From assembly GCA_023897205.1 (NCBI GenBank), contig JAHWDD010000007.1, positions 2,542,001-2,606,000 on the forward strand: a stretch of 64,000 bases of DNA, in the 5' to 3' direction. The stretch comes from Exophiala sp. HKRS030 (taxonomy: Eukaryota; Ascomycota; Eurotiomycetes; Chaetothyriales; Herpotrichiellaceae). The translations under genes were made by a program, and so were the position numbers. A model generated the notes under the pieces. The model was not told the origin of the DNA and made no database searches. It was given only the letters and a program-made list of their open reading frames with translations. Positions 46,922 to 57,871 of this stretch are shown in pieces. Each line of letters starts with the position of its first letter. Position 1 is the stretch's first letter.

Positions 46922-49821
46922 ATGGACACTGGCTTCAAGAGATTATGGACTCGCAGAAAGAGCAAGGGTCTCGATGCTTCCTCGGACGCCAATTTGAAAG
47001 ACTTGAGGGCCATCCAGAACACCAACCAATTCGCTTCTCATAGTACCACTAAGAAGTCTCTCCCCAGCCCTCCAGGTCACAAAACAGGCATATTGGGCAA
47101 TGCTTCAGCAGGTCAAGATGGATCCGTCCGCCCTCCTTCTAGCAATAGAAAACAACCAATGCTTGTCGGAATTTCAAGGCCTTCGACTACCATATCCAGA
47201 CCAGGCACAGCGGGGAGTGGCAGTCTGATGAATGCCGTCACCCGTGCTGCAGATTCCATCGCCGTGCCGGACCAAGACTACAGGAAGTCAGCCGACAAAT
47301 ACACAAAGACCCAGGGTCGGTCCAAAGAGCCTCGATCTGTCGATATCTTTGCCGTCTCCCACCCTGCCAGTCCCAAACTGTACAATGAGGATATTGCTGA
47401 GAGAAATTTGGATCCCGTTCGAACGGCCCCGTCCAGTGCACATTACCCTTATCGCGCCTCTGCCAAATACCAAGAAGACGTCGCCTCGCGTAACGCATAT
47501 CCACCTCTAGCCGCTGATATTGTCGCCGACCAGTCTCGTTCTTCCTATCCCATTTATTACGACGATGGTCTGAATATTGATTATTCACGGTCGAACACCA
47601 GCGGCGACCATTTGTTCTCTAGAAGTACAAATTCGTCTCAGTTGGTTCGGCCGCATTCACAAGATAATGCCGATGATCAAAATTTGTACAAGTCGCCTGA
47701 AGATGTCCTCCAGGGCCATCACTCGCCGAACTCACGCCGTCCAGCCTCGGGAAACAATCAAGGCGACCAAGTCTCAAACACGGGACTACACAGCATTCCG
47801 AACAAAGACCGCCAACTCAATGGATCACATTCGTCACAGCGCGCCAAGATTCAGGATGGATACCGTAGTGATAGCCTTCGAAATTATGTCCTTTCACAGT
47901 CAGAGCTGGTTCATGGTCGCCCTTCCGATAAACCACCTGCTCAGAGACGTCCAGTTACCGCATCGCATGATATGGTGGATCACAGCCATCTATCTGATCG
48001 GTCCACGCGGCCTGCATCTGCTATGAGTAATTCTTCCTCTTTTAAAAGATCAATCACTTTGGCCAATCGAACCATTATGGATCTGACAGCTGATGACTCG
48101 GAAATCTTGTCGGAAATATCACCAGAATCTGCCTACAGTTCAAGTCCAATTCTGGAAAATGCAAAAACAGATACCATGCAAAGGATACACGCGCTGGTCG
48201 TTTCTCCAACTCCCAACCCGGATTCAGTACGTGGATCAAGGCCCACAAGGGGAAGCGATAGACCTAGGAAGGACAAGGACCCCTCTCCGGTGGTTGCTTC
48301 AAGCGTTCCCTCTGTCCAGCCCTTTCAGAATCCTGTCTCACAACAAGTGAAACCGAAGCAGACGACCAATTCGACTTCTCTACCTAGTTCCTTTTCGCCT
48401 ATCAACACAGTGGCGTCGTTCGAACCGCGAAGAAGTGTGCTAATCGAATCCCAACCCAACCGGGAGATCGCTGGGAAACATAACCTCGATTTTGAGAATG
48501 AGCCTACTGGGCGCAAGGAGCAGCTCCTTGATGACAAGAAGGCTGATGAGAAGATCCATCCGAGAGCACTGAATATGACAGATAGCTCAACGCTTGCCCC
48601 ACCGAAGATAATGTACGGAACTTAGCCCTTAAGTCTGTTCAGTATCATTCTTCCCAAGAACATGCGGATAGAACCAACGACAGTGAACAAGCTCAGGAGT
48701 CAATTTCAGAATCTACCCCACTCAGGTCTCACAGTCTGATTGACTCGAGAGATACGATTGCAACACCACAAAATGAAGCCAATATTCAGACTACCCCAGA
48801 AAGTCTACATTCGATTGATTTTGTCGATCCAACCAGAAGTTTTGGCGTCACAGCACGTGATTTCGCCATAACTCCCAGCAAGCCTGTACTAGAGAGTGTA
48901 CCGGAAGATTTAGAGCCCAATCTCTACACTAAGCCTCAAGTACCAGTGCAATTGACCGTGGACAGAAGAACGACAAGTCATGACTCTTCGTCATCCAAAG
49001 TTTTGCCTTCGAGAAATCCTACACTGTATAAGTCGACATTTGATGAGGTTGAATTTGCTCAGAAGCAAGCGGAAGCAAGGGCGGCTTTGATTCGACTTCA
49101 GCAGAGTTTGAATGAAAACTTTCTCACACAGCCACCACCCCAGTCACACAAGCTACCATCCAGAATCAGACATCACTCGTCTCTCAGTGATGGCAAACCA
49201 GTGGCACCTTCGTCTATTTTCGCCCAAGTCAGGACTATCTCGCCGGCACTGACTGATCACAGGCTTAGCGTAGCGACTTCGACATCAAGTGATGACGCCA
49301 GACCAAGAACTTCATACCACAGTCTAACAACGACAACTAACATCAATTCAGATCATCAGGTCACAAATACCACTCTGCCACTTGGACTTGAGAACGACAA
49401 GGTGAAAGCACAATTAGAGCCTAACGGCCCCGGTCCGTCAATCATCAACGATGAGGCTTATACGAATCCACCTCCTATTCTACCAAATCCACTTTATATG
49501 AACGGACAGATCTTGCCTCGCCATTTGAACAATGGCCCTGTACCGCCAAGTCCTGGCGAAATTTCTTTATCTAGCTTTCCAATACCGATATCTTCACCCA
49601 GGCATTCATTCAGACGGGAACACAATACTCCCGACTTATCACGCCAAAGTACAGCCTCTCAATCACAACAGAATAACATGAATAGTCCTGGTATTCCACG
49701 ACCTTCAAGGCGACCTTCGAGCGTACGAAGCCAAGCTAGTAGCACTTCTCAATTTAGCATCCCTTACCATATGATACCCGATCGTTCGAGCAGTGCACGA
49801 GACCGACTGCTCTCGGAATGA
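46922..49821 (+). CDS. Long disordered Ser/Pro-rich protein, frameshifted
   Basis: The ATG at 46922 opens with a basic segment (MDTGFKRLWTRRKSKGLD) and then a long low-order sequence rich in Ser, Pro, Asn and Asp. The first frame stops at 48625, while another frame is open without interruption from before 48601 to 49821. They join at a CCCC run (48597-48600): STLAP, then TEDNVRNLALKSVQYHSSQ. One added base would give about 966 aa. No splice sites fit. A predicted coiled segment lies near 49035-49110 (FAQKQAEARAALIRLQQSLN). No enzymatic domain is recognised; such proteins in filamentous fungi are often scaffold or signalling proteins, but no function is claimed. The basic N-terminus could contact membranes or nucleic acid. 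Confidence 0.75.
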
Positions 49822-50434
49822 AATTCGACATGAAGTGAAAGTTCAACAGTGCCCTTAAGCCGATTTGGGCCATTATACCATTGCTGCCGTTTTATATTTG
49901 GGCGAAACATTGATCGTTTTTCGAGGTAGAGCTTTGTGGTTGGGACTGGTCTCCAATCCATATTTGAACCAGGTACAATTGAGCCATTGTGGTCATATTT
50001 ACAATATAATGAACGAATGAGATGATTTCTTTAATCATAATTATTTTTCGTGATAGACCTGTCAACACGCACCTGTTTAGCCCTTACAAAGGTCTTTTAG
50101 TAGAAACGATGCTTTGGAGACTGACTCGCATATTGCCCAACCACGGGCACGCGCATTCTGTACATGCTTCTGTCTCGATGATCTCAACCATTTCCCAAAC
50201 ATATAACCGTACCCAATGACCGCCTGACAGATACAAACGTAAACGTAGGTGTAGGAACCTCCACATATGCACCAAGATATGGATTATAGTACATCACTGC
50301 ACAGCACTGCACTGCACAGCAACGTCTGGCACCCTCTAAGTTAGCTTGCTATCTAGTCTCAACGAGCCGTCTACCCAGTCAAGGCCCGCTGGTCTGGGAT
50401 TGGAGAGGGGGGCGGCGGTTAGATGCGACGATAC

Positions 50435-50463
50435 CCACAACACAACACAACACAACACAACAC
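50435..50463 (+). repeat. (CACAA)n microsatellite
   Basis: Five to six near-perfect CACAA pentamers. Confidence 0.85.
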
Positions 50464-50513
50464 GTACGTGAGCATCATCACATCACATCACCATGCAGCC
50501 AGCAAACCAGTCA

Positions 50514-50556
50514 GGCAGGTAGGTGGACAGGTAGGTAGATAGGTAGATAGGTAGAC
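50514..50556 (+). repeat. (GGTA)/(GATA)-type tetranucleotide tract
   Basis: Interleaved AGGT, AGGTAGAT and AGGTAGA units over about 43 nt. Confidence 0.75.
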
Positions 50557-50708
50557 AAATACACAAATATCCACGCAGCCATCTCGCTAGAAACTCGGCA
50601 CAAGTTACAAAACAAACAACAGCTCAGCCCAAAACTCCCGGTAGACCAGGTGGATCAGGTATGTAGATTGGGTGGATCAAATGGAATGAATGAATGAATG
50701 ATTCAGAG

Positions 50709-53126
50709 CTAAACGCCCCAAACACTCCTCCACCCCTCGGTGGTACTCAGCCCTCCTCTGCGGACACGGCCTTGCTCGACAGCCCGGCCGTGCTCGGACA
50801 CCTCTTCCTCGCCCGGGAGGCGCAGCCATTCGTCGACGAACGGCGGGATCTCCTCTTTCACGTGCGACACGACGATGAGTGCTTGGCGCGGCGTCAGGCC
50901 TTGGAATGACAGACCGGAGGAGGAGGTGGTGGTGGTGGAAGACGAGGACACGTTGTTAGATCCTTGTCCGAACTCCAGCCAGCGCATGGCCTTGTCGCGC
51001 GTCGCGGCCGAGAGGCCGGAGAACGCTTCGTCCAGGATCACGATGTCGGGTTGCTTGATGATTGCGCGCAGGAGCAGGAGGAGTCGTTGCGCCGGGAACG
51101 GGAGTGTGCCGTATGTGTGGCTTGTCTTGTCGGTTGACCAGCTGAGGTCGTTCTGGGCTGGGGAAGTCGTCGTGTTGGACAAGGAGGAAGGGGAAGGGGA
51201 AGAGGAAGTTTCGTTATCATTGGTCTTGTCGACGACGACGACGTCGTCGTCATTCGCCTCACTACTCCCGCCAAGGCCGTCCTGTCGCAATTCCGCCGCC
51301 CACCAGCGCAGGAATACATCCACTCGACGTGCTCGGTCAGGATTCAAACTCGGTTTCCCCGCATATGTCTCTGCCCAGGCACTCTCGAGCACGCGCCGGA
51401 TTGTGAGATGTTTCGGAAAGAAGGCGTGGATCTCGGGACTGGAATGGCCGATGCGGTTCTGGATCTCCCACAGTGAGAGACCCGGTTGACCTGGACTGGG
51501 TAGGCGTGTGCGTCCGAAGAATTTGATTGGCAGGCTGTACGATTGGGGGTGGTCCGATGTCAGAAGGCTGAGGAGCGTGGTTTTGCCAGATCCGTTCGGC
51601 CCGAGAAGCGCCAGCCGCGTGCCTTCCCGGATAGTCATGTTGAGGCCAGGAGTTGAGTGTCCGGCTTGGGGCGGTGGATGTCCGAGGACGGTCTTGCTGC
51701 CGTACCGTACTGTCACGGAGGATAGTTCGATCAGTGGACGGCCTTGGGTGGGTGGGCTTTTTGGCGAGGCGTCTGGGAGGTGTGTTGCACCTGTGGCTTG
51801 ATGATTGGAAGGATTCCTGTCCTGTGAATCCGAGGACATAGCTGTTACGGCTCTTTTTTTGTTCAGATAATCATTCAGCCCTACGGGCATTGAGGCCATG
51901 AGGGCTAGCCAATCACTCGGGGACCTGTGATCGGTCGACTTCGCTCTCGCAGCGAGCGCGGCATCTTTCTCTGCTAGTGATGATATCTGTGTCTGATCGA
52001 TACTGCCGTCGGAATCTAGGTATTTCGATCTGAAAATTTCGTCTGCGTCGGCGAATAGTGTATGTCGAGTGATACCCGTTTCGGTCAATATATCGCCTAC
52101 ACCTATGGGTGGTGGCCCAAAAGCTTTGGTCATGGTTGCAACAAAGCCCTGTGAAAGGGAATCTTGAGAATCAGTCCTTCTGCTGTTGACTCGGTTGAAT
52201 TTTGAATAAAGCTCGGTCCATCGGCGGAGCTTGAACAAGACTTCATTTGCAGCGCCTTGCAATGGAATGGTATAGTTGTGACCGAGAATGACTAGGTGCG
52301 TGATCCAATCTGGGATGGGGTCCTGTGGGCGTAGCCCAAGAAGCAACAATGGAGATGAAGTATAAGCCAGGTCGCGCAGGATAGGTGACAATGTCACCGA
52401 GGTAGGAGGATCAAGACCCATAAAAGGCTCATCGAGCAATAACAATTCAGGCTTCCCAAGCAAAGCTTTGGCAATGCGAGACCTTCGGGTCTGTCCATTA
52501 CTCAAGTGACTAACAGGCATGTCGGCGAGTTTGTGCAGACGTAAATCAGACATGACTTTCTGAAGGAGTTTGTCGTCGACGTGTCTCTCTTGTGCTGAGC
52601 TCTGGTCTGGGTTGAGTTCGGTTTCGCCTTTCAAATACTGTAATACTGACCAGTCAGTCTCCTCACGACGACTTTCGTACCTGGCACTAAGATAAGCGCC
52701 TCGAACTCCAGTTGTGGTGGTTTGCCCCTTTGTCGCATTGAAGCCGACATATTGGATAGCCCGCGACGGAATGCGTAGACGGTGATCCTTTCGGTCAATT
52801 TCTTCCGAGGAGAGATATGGGTATGACCGTGCCTCGGGAGGGAAGCATAGATGTATACCACGCAGGACTTCTAGGAAGGTGGTGCTGTCTGTGGGAGAGA
52901 TGACTGCCCAATGTTGATCCTTTCGAGACCCTGGAGGGCGCTCGTTCAGCTCTGTAGAAGGAAGAGTGAAGCTGAGATTTGGGTAGAGAGGTGGGTTGGA
53001 TGAAGTAGCCTGAGAGTCGAGCGAGGGATGTTCACGGTAGAAGGTACCATGACTGATATGTATTAGTGGCTGATTCTTTGCTGCCTTTGCAGTGTGGATC
53101 GAGAATAATGCTAATGTCGTCCTCAT
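50709..53126 (-). CDS. Soluble twin ABC ATPase (YDR061W-like)
   Basis: Single-exon gene of 805 aa with two ABC nucleotide-binding domains and no membrane segment, like yeast YDR061W and bacterial ModF-type proteins, whose role is poorly known. NBD1 (about 20-290) has a good signature, SHLSNGQTRRSRI (about 208), and Walker B LLLLDEPFMGLD (about 227), but its Walker A position reads ISPTDSTTFL without the G-K-T/S core. NBD2 (about 470-780) has a perfect Walker A, LLGPNGSGKTTLL (about 507), Walker B IVILDEAFSGLS (about 697) and an H-loop VSHVKEE, but its signature is degraded (LPFPAQRLLL). A long acidic insert with Asn/Ser runs separates Walker A and B in NBD2. One competent and one degenerate composite site are predicted. 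Confidence 0.85.
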   Translation of the reverse strand: MRTTLALFSIHTAKAAKNQPLIHISHGTFYREHPSLDSQATSSNPPLYPNLSFTLPSTELNERPPGSRKDQHWAVISPTDSTTFLEVLRGIHLCFPPEARSYPYLSSEEIDRKDHRLRIPSRAIQYVGFNATKGQTTTTGVRGAYLSARYESRREETDWSVLQYLKGETELNPDQSSAQERHVDDKLLQKVMSDLRLHKLADMPVSHLSNGQTRRSRIAKALLGKPELLLLDEPFMGLDPPTSVTLSPILRDLAYTSSPLLLLGLRPQDPIPDWITHLVILGHNYTIPLQGAANEVLFKLRRWTELYSKFNRVNSRRTDSQDSLSQGFVATMTKAFGPPPIGVGDILTETGITRHTLFADADEIFRSKYLDSDGSIDQTQISSLAEKDAALAARAKSTDHRSPSDWLALMASMPVGLNDYLNKKRAVTAMSSDSQDRNPSNHQATGATHLPDASPKSPPTQGRPLIELSSVTVRYGSKTVLGHPPPQAGHSTPGLNMTIREGTRLALLGPNGSGKTTLLSLLTSDHPQSYSLPIKFFGRTRLPSPGQPGLSLWEIQNRIGHSSPEIHAFFPKHLTIRRVLESAWAETYAGKPSLNPDRARRVDVFLRWWAAELRQDGLGGSSEANDDDVVVVDKTNDNETSSSPSPSSLSNTTTSPAQNDLSWSTDKTSHTYGTLPFPAQRLLLLLRAIIKQPDIVILDEAFSGLSAATRDKAMRWLEFGQGSNNVSSSSTTTTSSSGLSFQGLTPRQALIVVSHVKEEIPPFVDEWLRLPGEEEVSEHGRAVEQGRVRRGGLSTTEGWRSVWGV

Positions 53127-53847
53127 TTTCTCACGCTGTTCATCTTATCTGTTATTTGAAATCATCGAGTTCCATTCCCTTATCACACTCACACGCATCT
53201 CTCTGCAACTTGAAAGGACGCCGGGATTGAAGGTATTGGTTTTCTTACCTGATGTTCCCCAGCTGCCTTTTATTCAGTCGGAATTGGAGATGTCCACAAT
53301 TCAATATCGGATTTGGGGAACCGGGATTCTTCTAGCTTCCCCGAACGCGTGCAGAAGCGAATGACGCCAGTGCGCACAAGGCTGAGTACGCAAGGCTGAG
53401 AATTTCAAGGTCATTCAATTGCATTTGCACGTTCACAATGTTGCAGCCTGGCCAAGTACACAAGCACACACCAAACTACCACACATTCAGTCGTCCGTTT
53501 AGTTTGTCGTTAGAGCTATGGAAAATCTAGAATAATGCTAACCATCAACTGATCCAACAAGCACGAGTATCCCCAAATCGTGAAAATTAAGGAGACTCAG
53601 CGGCAAAACTCACACAATGTGCTGTCAAGGAGGGAAACATTGACATACGCAATTCTAACGCCAGCATTGGCAGATCCCTGAGTCGGCAATAATGTACAAT
53701 GGTCATCTTTATGAATGTCATGCAAACACCTCGAAATGCTGGCAATATGTCTCAAATCCTGGTCCGGAAAGAAGGTCGTGACCGGTCCACATCGTAACTC
53801 TTCAAGTCCAACTTATCTCTTGCCATTTCTTCGTGTCCTGGTCTTGA
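53127..53847. other. Intergenic region between two minus-strand genes
   Basis: Contains the ABC ATPase promoter on the left and the phosphatase 3' flank on the right. No gene is seen. Confidence 0.4.
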
Positions 53848-55115
53848 TCATAGAAAATATTCATTACGACCACCTCTTGAAGCCGGAACGTGTCGCAGTT
53901 CATCCTTGACCGCACTGAAAAGTTTGAAATTGGGCTTCATGTCTTCCCCAACCTCACACACTGAAGCCAAGTTTCCACACCGGTAACAGTAATTAGGTGC
54001 ACTCCAAACCGTCACCACATCTTGACTCTTGAAGTGGTATTTGTATCCTTCATTGACCAGTTGATGTGCTCGAGCGATGAGGTTGAGACCATTGACATGA
54101 CAAAATTCTTGACTGACTCGATCACCGAATAACCATCCAGCACCTCGTGGTGACACTGCCCACGTTTCCACATCTTCGGGATCTGACCACACCAAGTCAC
54201 AAAATGCACCTTCGTGAGGAATTTCCTGAGCACGTGCGACCACTCGTACTTGATCCAGAGTTCGAATTTCAGGTGAAAGGCCACCATGCACGCACAATAC
54301 TTTGCCATCAACAATGGCTCCGAGTGTCATAAAGTCAAATACTTGACAGCACGCTTTCCAAACCGACGTGTTGCCATATTTTTGTACACATTCTTCGTAG
54401 AAACCATAGACTTGGGTGATCTGTCGCGATTCGTGATTTCCCCTGACGAGTGTGATCTTCTCCGGATATTTTGCTTTCAGACACAGGAGGAGTGTGAGTG
54501 TCTCTAAAGAGAAGTACCCTCGGTCCACATAGTCACCGAGGAAGATGAAGTTGGCATTTTGCTTGCGTGAGATGACGTTCCCTGATTCCGACCTTTCATC
54601 TTCGAGTTCTGATTGTTGTGATGAAGGGATGTCCTCGACATCACTTATATCACTCTTTTCGCTAGGGGTGTCAGGATGCTCCGCTCCTCCAAGCTTCATT
54701 CGCTTCTTCAATTTGGGGTTTGTGATGGTCGAAGGTGGTTCGATATCTGCGGATGTGATTATGTTTGCTGGTGTTACAGGCGCTTCAGGGGCAGATTCAT
54801 TCGGCATGCCACCTGCAACTCGGAAGAGTTCGAGTAAATCGTAAAATTGACCATGGATATCGCCACAGATAGTCACCGGGGTAGACACAGGTTGAATGTT
54901 CGATTCTATGAGTCTAGTTAGCCTAGATGTCGCTGCTACACGACTGCTTGTAACTCGCCTTCCATCATATATTCCTTTACAATCTCACAAAGTTGTTTCA
55001 TGTGATATTCCGAAAGATATTTGCAATTTTTCGCAGCCTCGAGCCATTCGTCGGGGCCTGCCGACCGCTTTAAGCGTGCTGGTCCAGGCACTGGTACCTT
55101 TACAGCGCCCGCCAT
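53848..55115 (-). CDS. SIT4: Sit4/PP6-type Ser/Thr phosphatase catalytic subunit
   Basis: PPP-family phosphatase acting in TOR and cell-cycle signalling. Exon 1 is 55115-54959 and exon 2 54905-53848, giving 404 aa. The N-terminal [17 protein letters not shown] and [19 protein letters not shown] match Sit4. Metal and catalytic motifs GDIHGQ (67-72), [26 protein letters not shown] and [14 protein letters not shown] are intact, as is the C-terminal YFL whose Leu is normally methylated. An acidic, Ser-rich insert of about 78 residues lies between GGMP and [12 protein letters not shown]; yeast Sit4 lacks it. The intron (54958-54906, 53 nt) appears to use a GC donor (AAG^GCGAGT), since only this gives MEESNIQP in frame. 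Ppg1 is a less likely alternative, given [17 protein letters not shown] and the YFL end. Confidence 0.88.
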
Positions 55116-55874
55116 GATGACGGTTGTGACTGAAGATCGATGATCAGGTTGTGGCAGTTTCTGCCAACAGCTCGATCGGAGACGAGGAGATTATGAAGCA
55201 AGTCCAGTACTGCAACGCCTCGATGAATATAGGGTGTTGACCAGAGTCACGGCTCCTGTGGAAGACTGGTTTTGCTACAGAACTCAAACTGTACCGGTAG
55301 TGGTCCAACTACAGCGGTACGGCTTGAAGAAGGCGATGAGGGGTGGAGCGCGGGCGTTTGTATAGCGGTGCAGACAAGGGTCGCTGCAACATGGGAGTTG
55401 AGTCGACGAATAGAAAGCTCTTTTCGGTTTGACAGCCGGTAAATACTGCGCGTATGACTTTGACGAAGACAGGGAGATCTCTGGAAGTGCGGATTGTGCT
55501 TGACGAGGTTTAGAAGAGGGTGCTGCTTCCAGTGCTTCCCGCAGTCGCTCGAGTTCAACTTCGACCCTCGAGATAGACTGCACACATCGTATCACGTGAA
55601 CCCTTGTCGGTGTCGGCACAACTTATCTCCGATGTGGTTTCACAGTCACCAAACTCCCGGATCATATTGTCACAATTCACATATTGTGTCACACTGTGTG
55701 AATTGTTCACCTAAGGAGTCTCGCATGACCCTCAAGAACTTTTCAAACTAGACTTTCTGTACATGGACAAAATAACGACAATCCTAGAGAAAAAGAGAAA
55801 GAAACCGCTGACACCCTTGAACAACGCGAGGTGTTTCACTCTCTTTGTCTATCACACGCCATAGCATAGCGATC
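55116..55874. promoter_or_regulatory. Divergent promoter region phosphatase/UPF3
   Basis: A 0.76-kb divergent spacer. A minus-strand open frame of about 110 codons (55284-55619) without ATG start is partly protein-like (RVEVELERLREALEAAP) but is not annotated. Confidence 0.4.
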
Positions 55875-57871
55875 ATGTCAAACACATCCAAGGGTCGTTC
55901 AGGTGGCGTCTTGCCTGTCAATGCAGCAGCTAGGAAGACCCCGACACCGGCGAAATCATCAAACCGAGCACCTGCACCTAAGTCAAGACTTATCATCCGT
56001 CGTCTGCCACCAGGACTTACCGAGTCTGAATTCTGGCTGACGTTGGGTCCTGCTTGGAAAGTTGGCGGCGGTAAGATTGACTGGGCTGCTTTCAAAGAGG
56101 GCAAAGTTTCCAAAGAGTATGTTCCTCTCTCACCTGTTGACAGCAATGTTTGCTAAAGGACAGCAGCCCTGCCAAGCCATCCCGGCCAGCAAGAGCGTAT
56201 CTAAGAGTCAAGGAGCAAAGTTTCTTGGAAGAACTTTCTACAGTTGTCAAGCAGTCGTCGTTTCTCGATGCCAAGAACACGAGCAAAGATCCCTGTCTCC
56301 TTGGTCCCCCGTCACTTGAATTCGCCCCTTATAACAAAACCCCTAGTGGACGGGTGCGAAACGATGGCAGACAAGGCACCATTGACCAAGATCAAGAATT
56401 CATCGATTTTTTGCAGAGTTTGACCGAGCCAATCATCAAAGGAGCAGTAAATGGCACAGATCCAACCGATTCAAAGGTTGAGAAAGTTTCCACAACTCCG
56501 CTGATCCAGTATATCAAAGAGAAGAAAGCAAACAAGGCCAAAGAGGCATCTCAAGCAAAAGCGGCCAAAACTCGCGAGGCCAAGGAAGCAAAACCTGCAA
56601 AACCTGAGACCCGTTCGACTGTTATCATAAAAGGCAAGAATGCTCCTGTCGCAGATAAAGAACGCATTGCCAAAGCCACTCAAGATGCCGTCAAGGCGGT
56701 CAACAAATCTGTGGCGATAGCTCAAGGCGGAAAGCAGGCAGCAGGCAAGGCGGAGACGAAGCAAGCCACTAAGGAGCCGACGCCACAAGCAGCCCCAGCT
56801 CCTAAGAGAGAACGTGAGAGGGGCAATGCCAGTGCGGCTGCGAGAATGCTTCAGCGTGACCTTGGGTTATTGGCAAAGGAGAGCAAAGCTCAGCGGGCAG
56901 TCAAAACAGTATCCACGAACGCTAATACCTCGGAATCTGTTACTTCGCCCAAGGCTGTCGCACCTACAAAGTCGAATGTGGAACCTACCACAGAGAAGAA
57001 GGAAAAGAACAAAGAGACTGCTCCGCCGACACCTACGACACAAACTCCACCCACTGGGCCAAAAGCTGCACGTGCAGCAAGTGCTGCTTCGACAGCTTCA
57101 TCTGCTAAAGCCCAATCTTCCACATCTACACAAAGACCAGCCAAAGCCGCACCCCAACCCACATCAGGAGCGAAATCCGCTTTTCTCAAGCATGCAAACC
57201 CCTCTCAAGGCATTACCGAGGAGGCATTACAAGCTGCTTTCAAAGACTTCGGGACGATCACCAAATGTGAGATTGACAAGAAAAAAGGACTCGGATACGT
57301 AGATTTTGATGAACCTGAAGCGCTGAGGAAAGCCATGGCAGCAAGTCCGGTAAAGGTAGCAAACGGACAGGTTACAGTCTTGGAGAACAAGAACTCACAG
57401 GGCGGTGGAAAGAGGGGCGGCATGCAGCAAAAGCAGAAGGGTGAAGCCAGTAAAAACACGACCAACGTCGACACAAAACCCGGCGCAACTTCTGCACCTA
57501 CCAATCCGAAGACTTCTACGTCTGCCAAAGTCGCTGATGCTCAGCCGGCCACGGCCACGGCAAGTTCAACGCCATCTGAGGCGACCCCGACTGTAGGCAC
57601 AGCGCCGGTGGCAGCCGCCCCTCCGTCGGCACCTCGTGCCAATCCTCGAGGTGGTGGACGAAATGGACGTGGTGGTGGAAGCGCCAAGGGTCAGAGTAGG
57701 GGTTCAGGTCAAGGCGGAAGAGGTGGGAATCGTGGAGGCAAGGGAGGTCAAGGCCGGAAAGGAGGGCAAGGTGGTGTTGACGGTACACCAAATTCTGAGC
57801 CCACGGCTAACCAAGCTGTCACTGCTGTGCCTTCCGCATCAAGTGCTACGATCGAGTCGAAGAAGGAATGA
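55875..57871 (+). CDS. UPF3: Nonsense-mediated decay factor Upf3
   Basis: Component of the Upf1-Upf2-Upf3 mRNA surveillance complex that marks transcripts with premature stops. Two exons, 55875-56116 and 56164-57871, give 649 aa. The Smg4/UPF3 domain covers about residues 35-165: SRLIIRRLPPGLTESEFW, then KVSK joined by splicing to DSPAKPSRPARAYL. The 47-nt intron (GTATGT...GGACAG) was placed by frame; using the nearer AG sites would shift the frame or stop. A Lys/Ala-rich middle follows. Near 420-488 there is a second RRM-like domain (ITEEALQAAFKDFGTITKCE, GLGYVDFDEPEALRKAM), and the C-terminus (about 575-617) is RGG-rich. Yeast Upf3 has neither the second RRM nor the RGG tail. Divergent to the phosphatase. 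Confidence 0.9.

Larger units (their letters stand above)
49822..50708. other. Convergent intergenic region with microsatellites
   Basis: 3' flanks of two convergent genes, with an AACAC tract and a GGTA/TAGA tract. No gene is seen. Confidence 0.4.

Noticed and set aside
50740..51489. Long plus-strand frame opposite the ABC ATPase
   Set aside because: Antisense shadow of conserved Walker and insert coding sequence on the minus strand.
55284..55619. Minus-strand frame of about 110 codons between the phosphatase and UPF3
   Set aside because: No ATG start and no similarity; it lies in a divergent promoter. Slightly protein-like but not enough.
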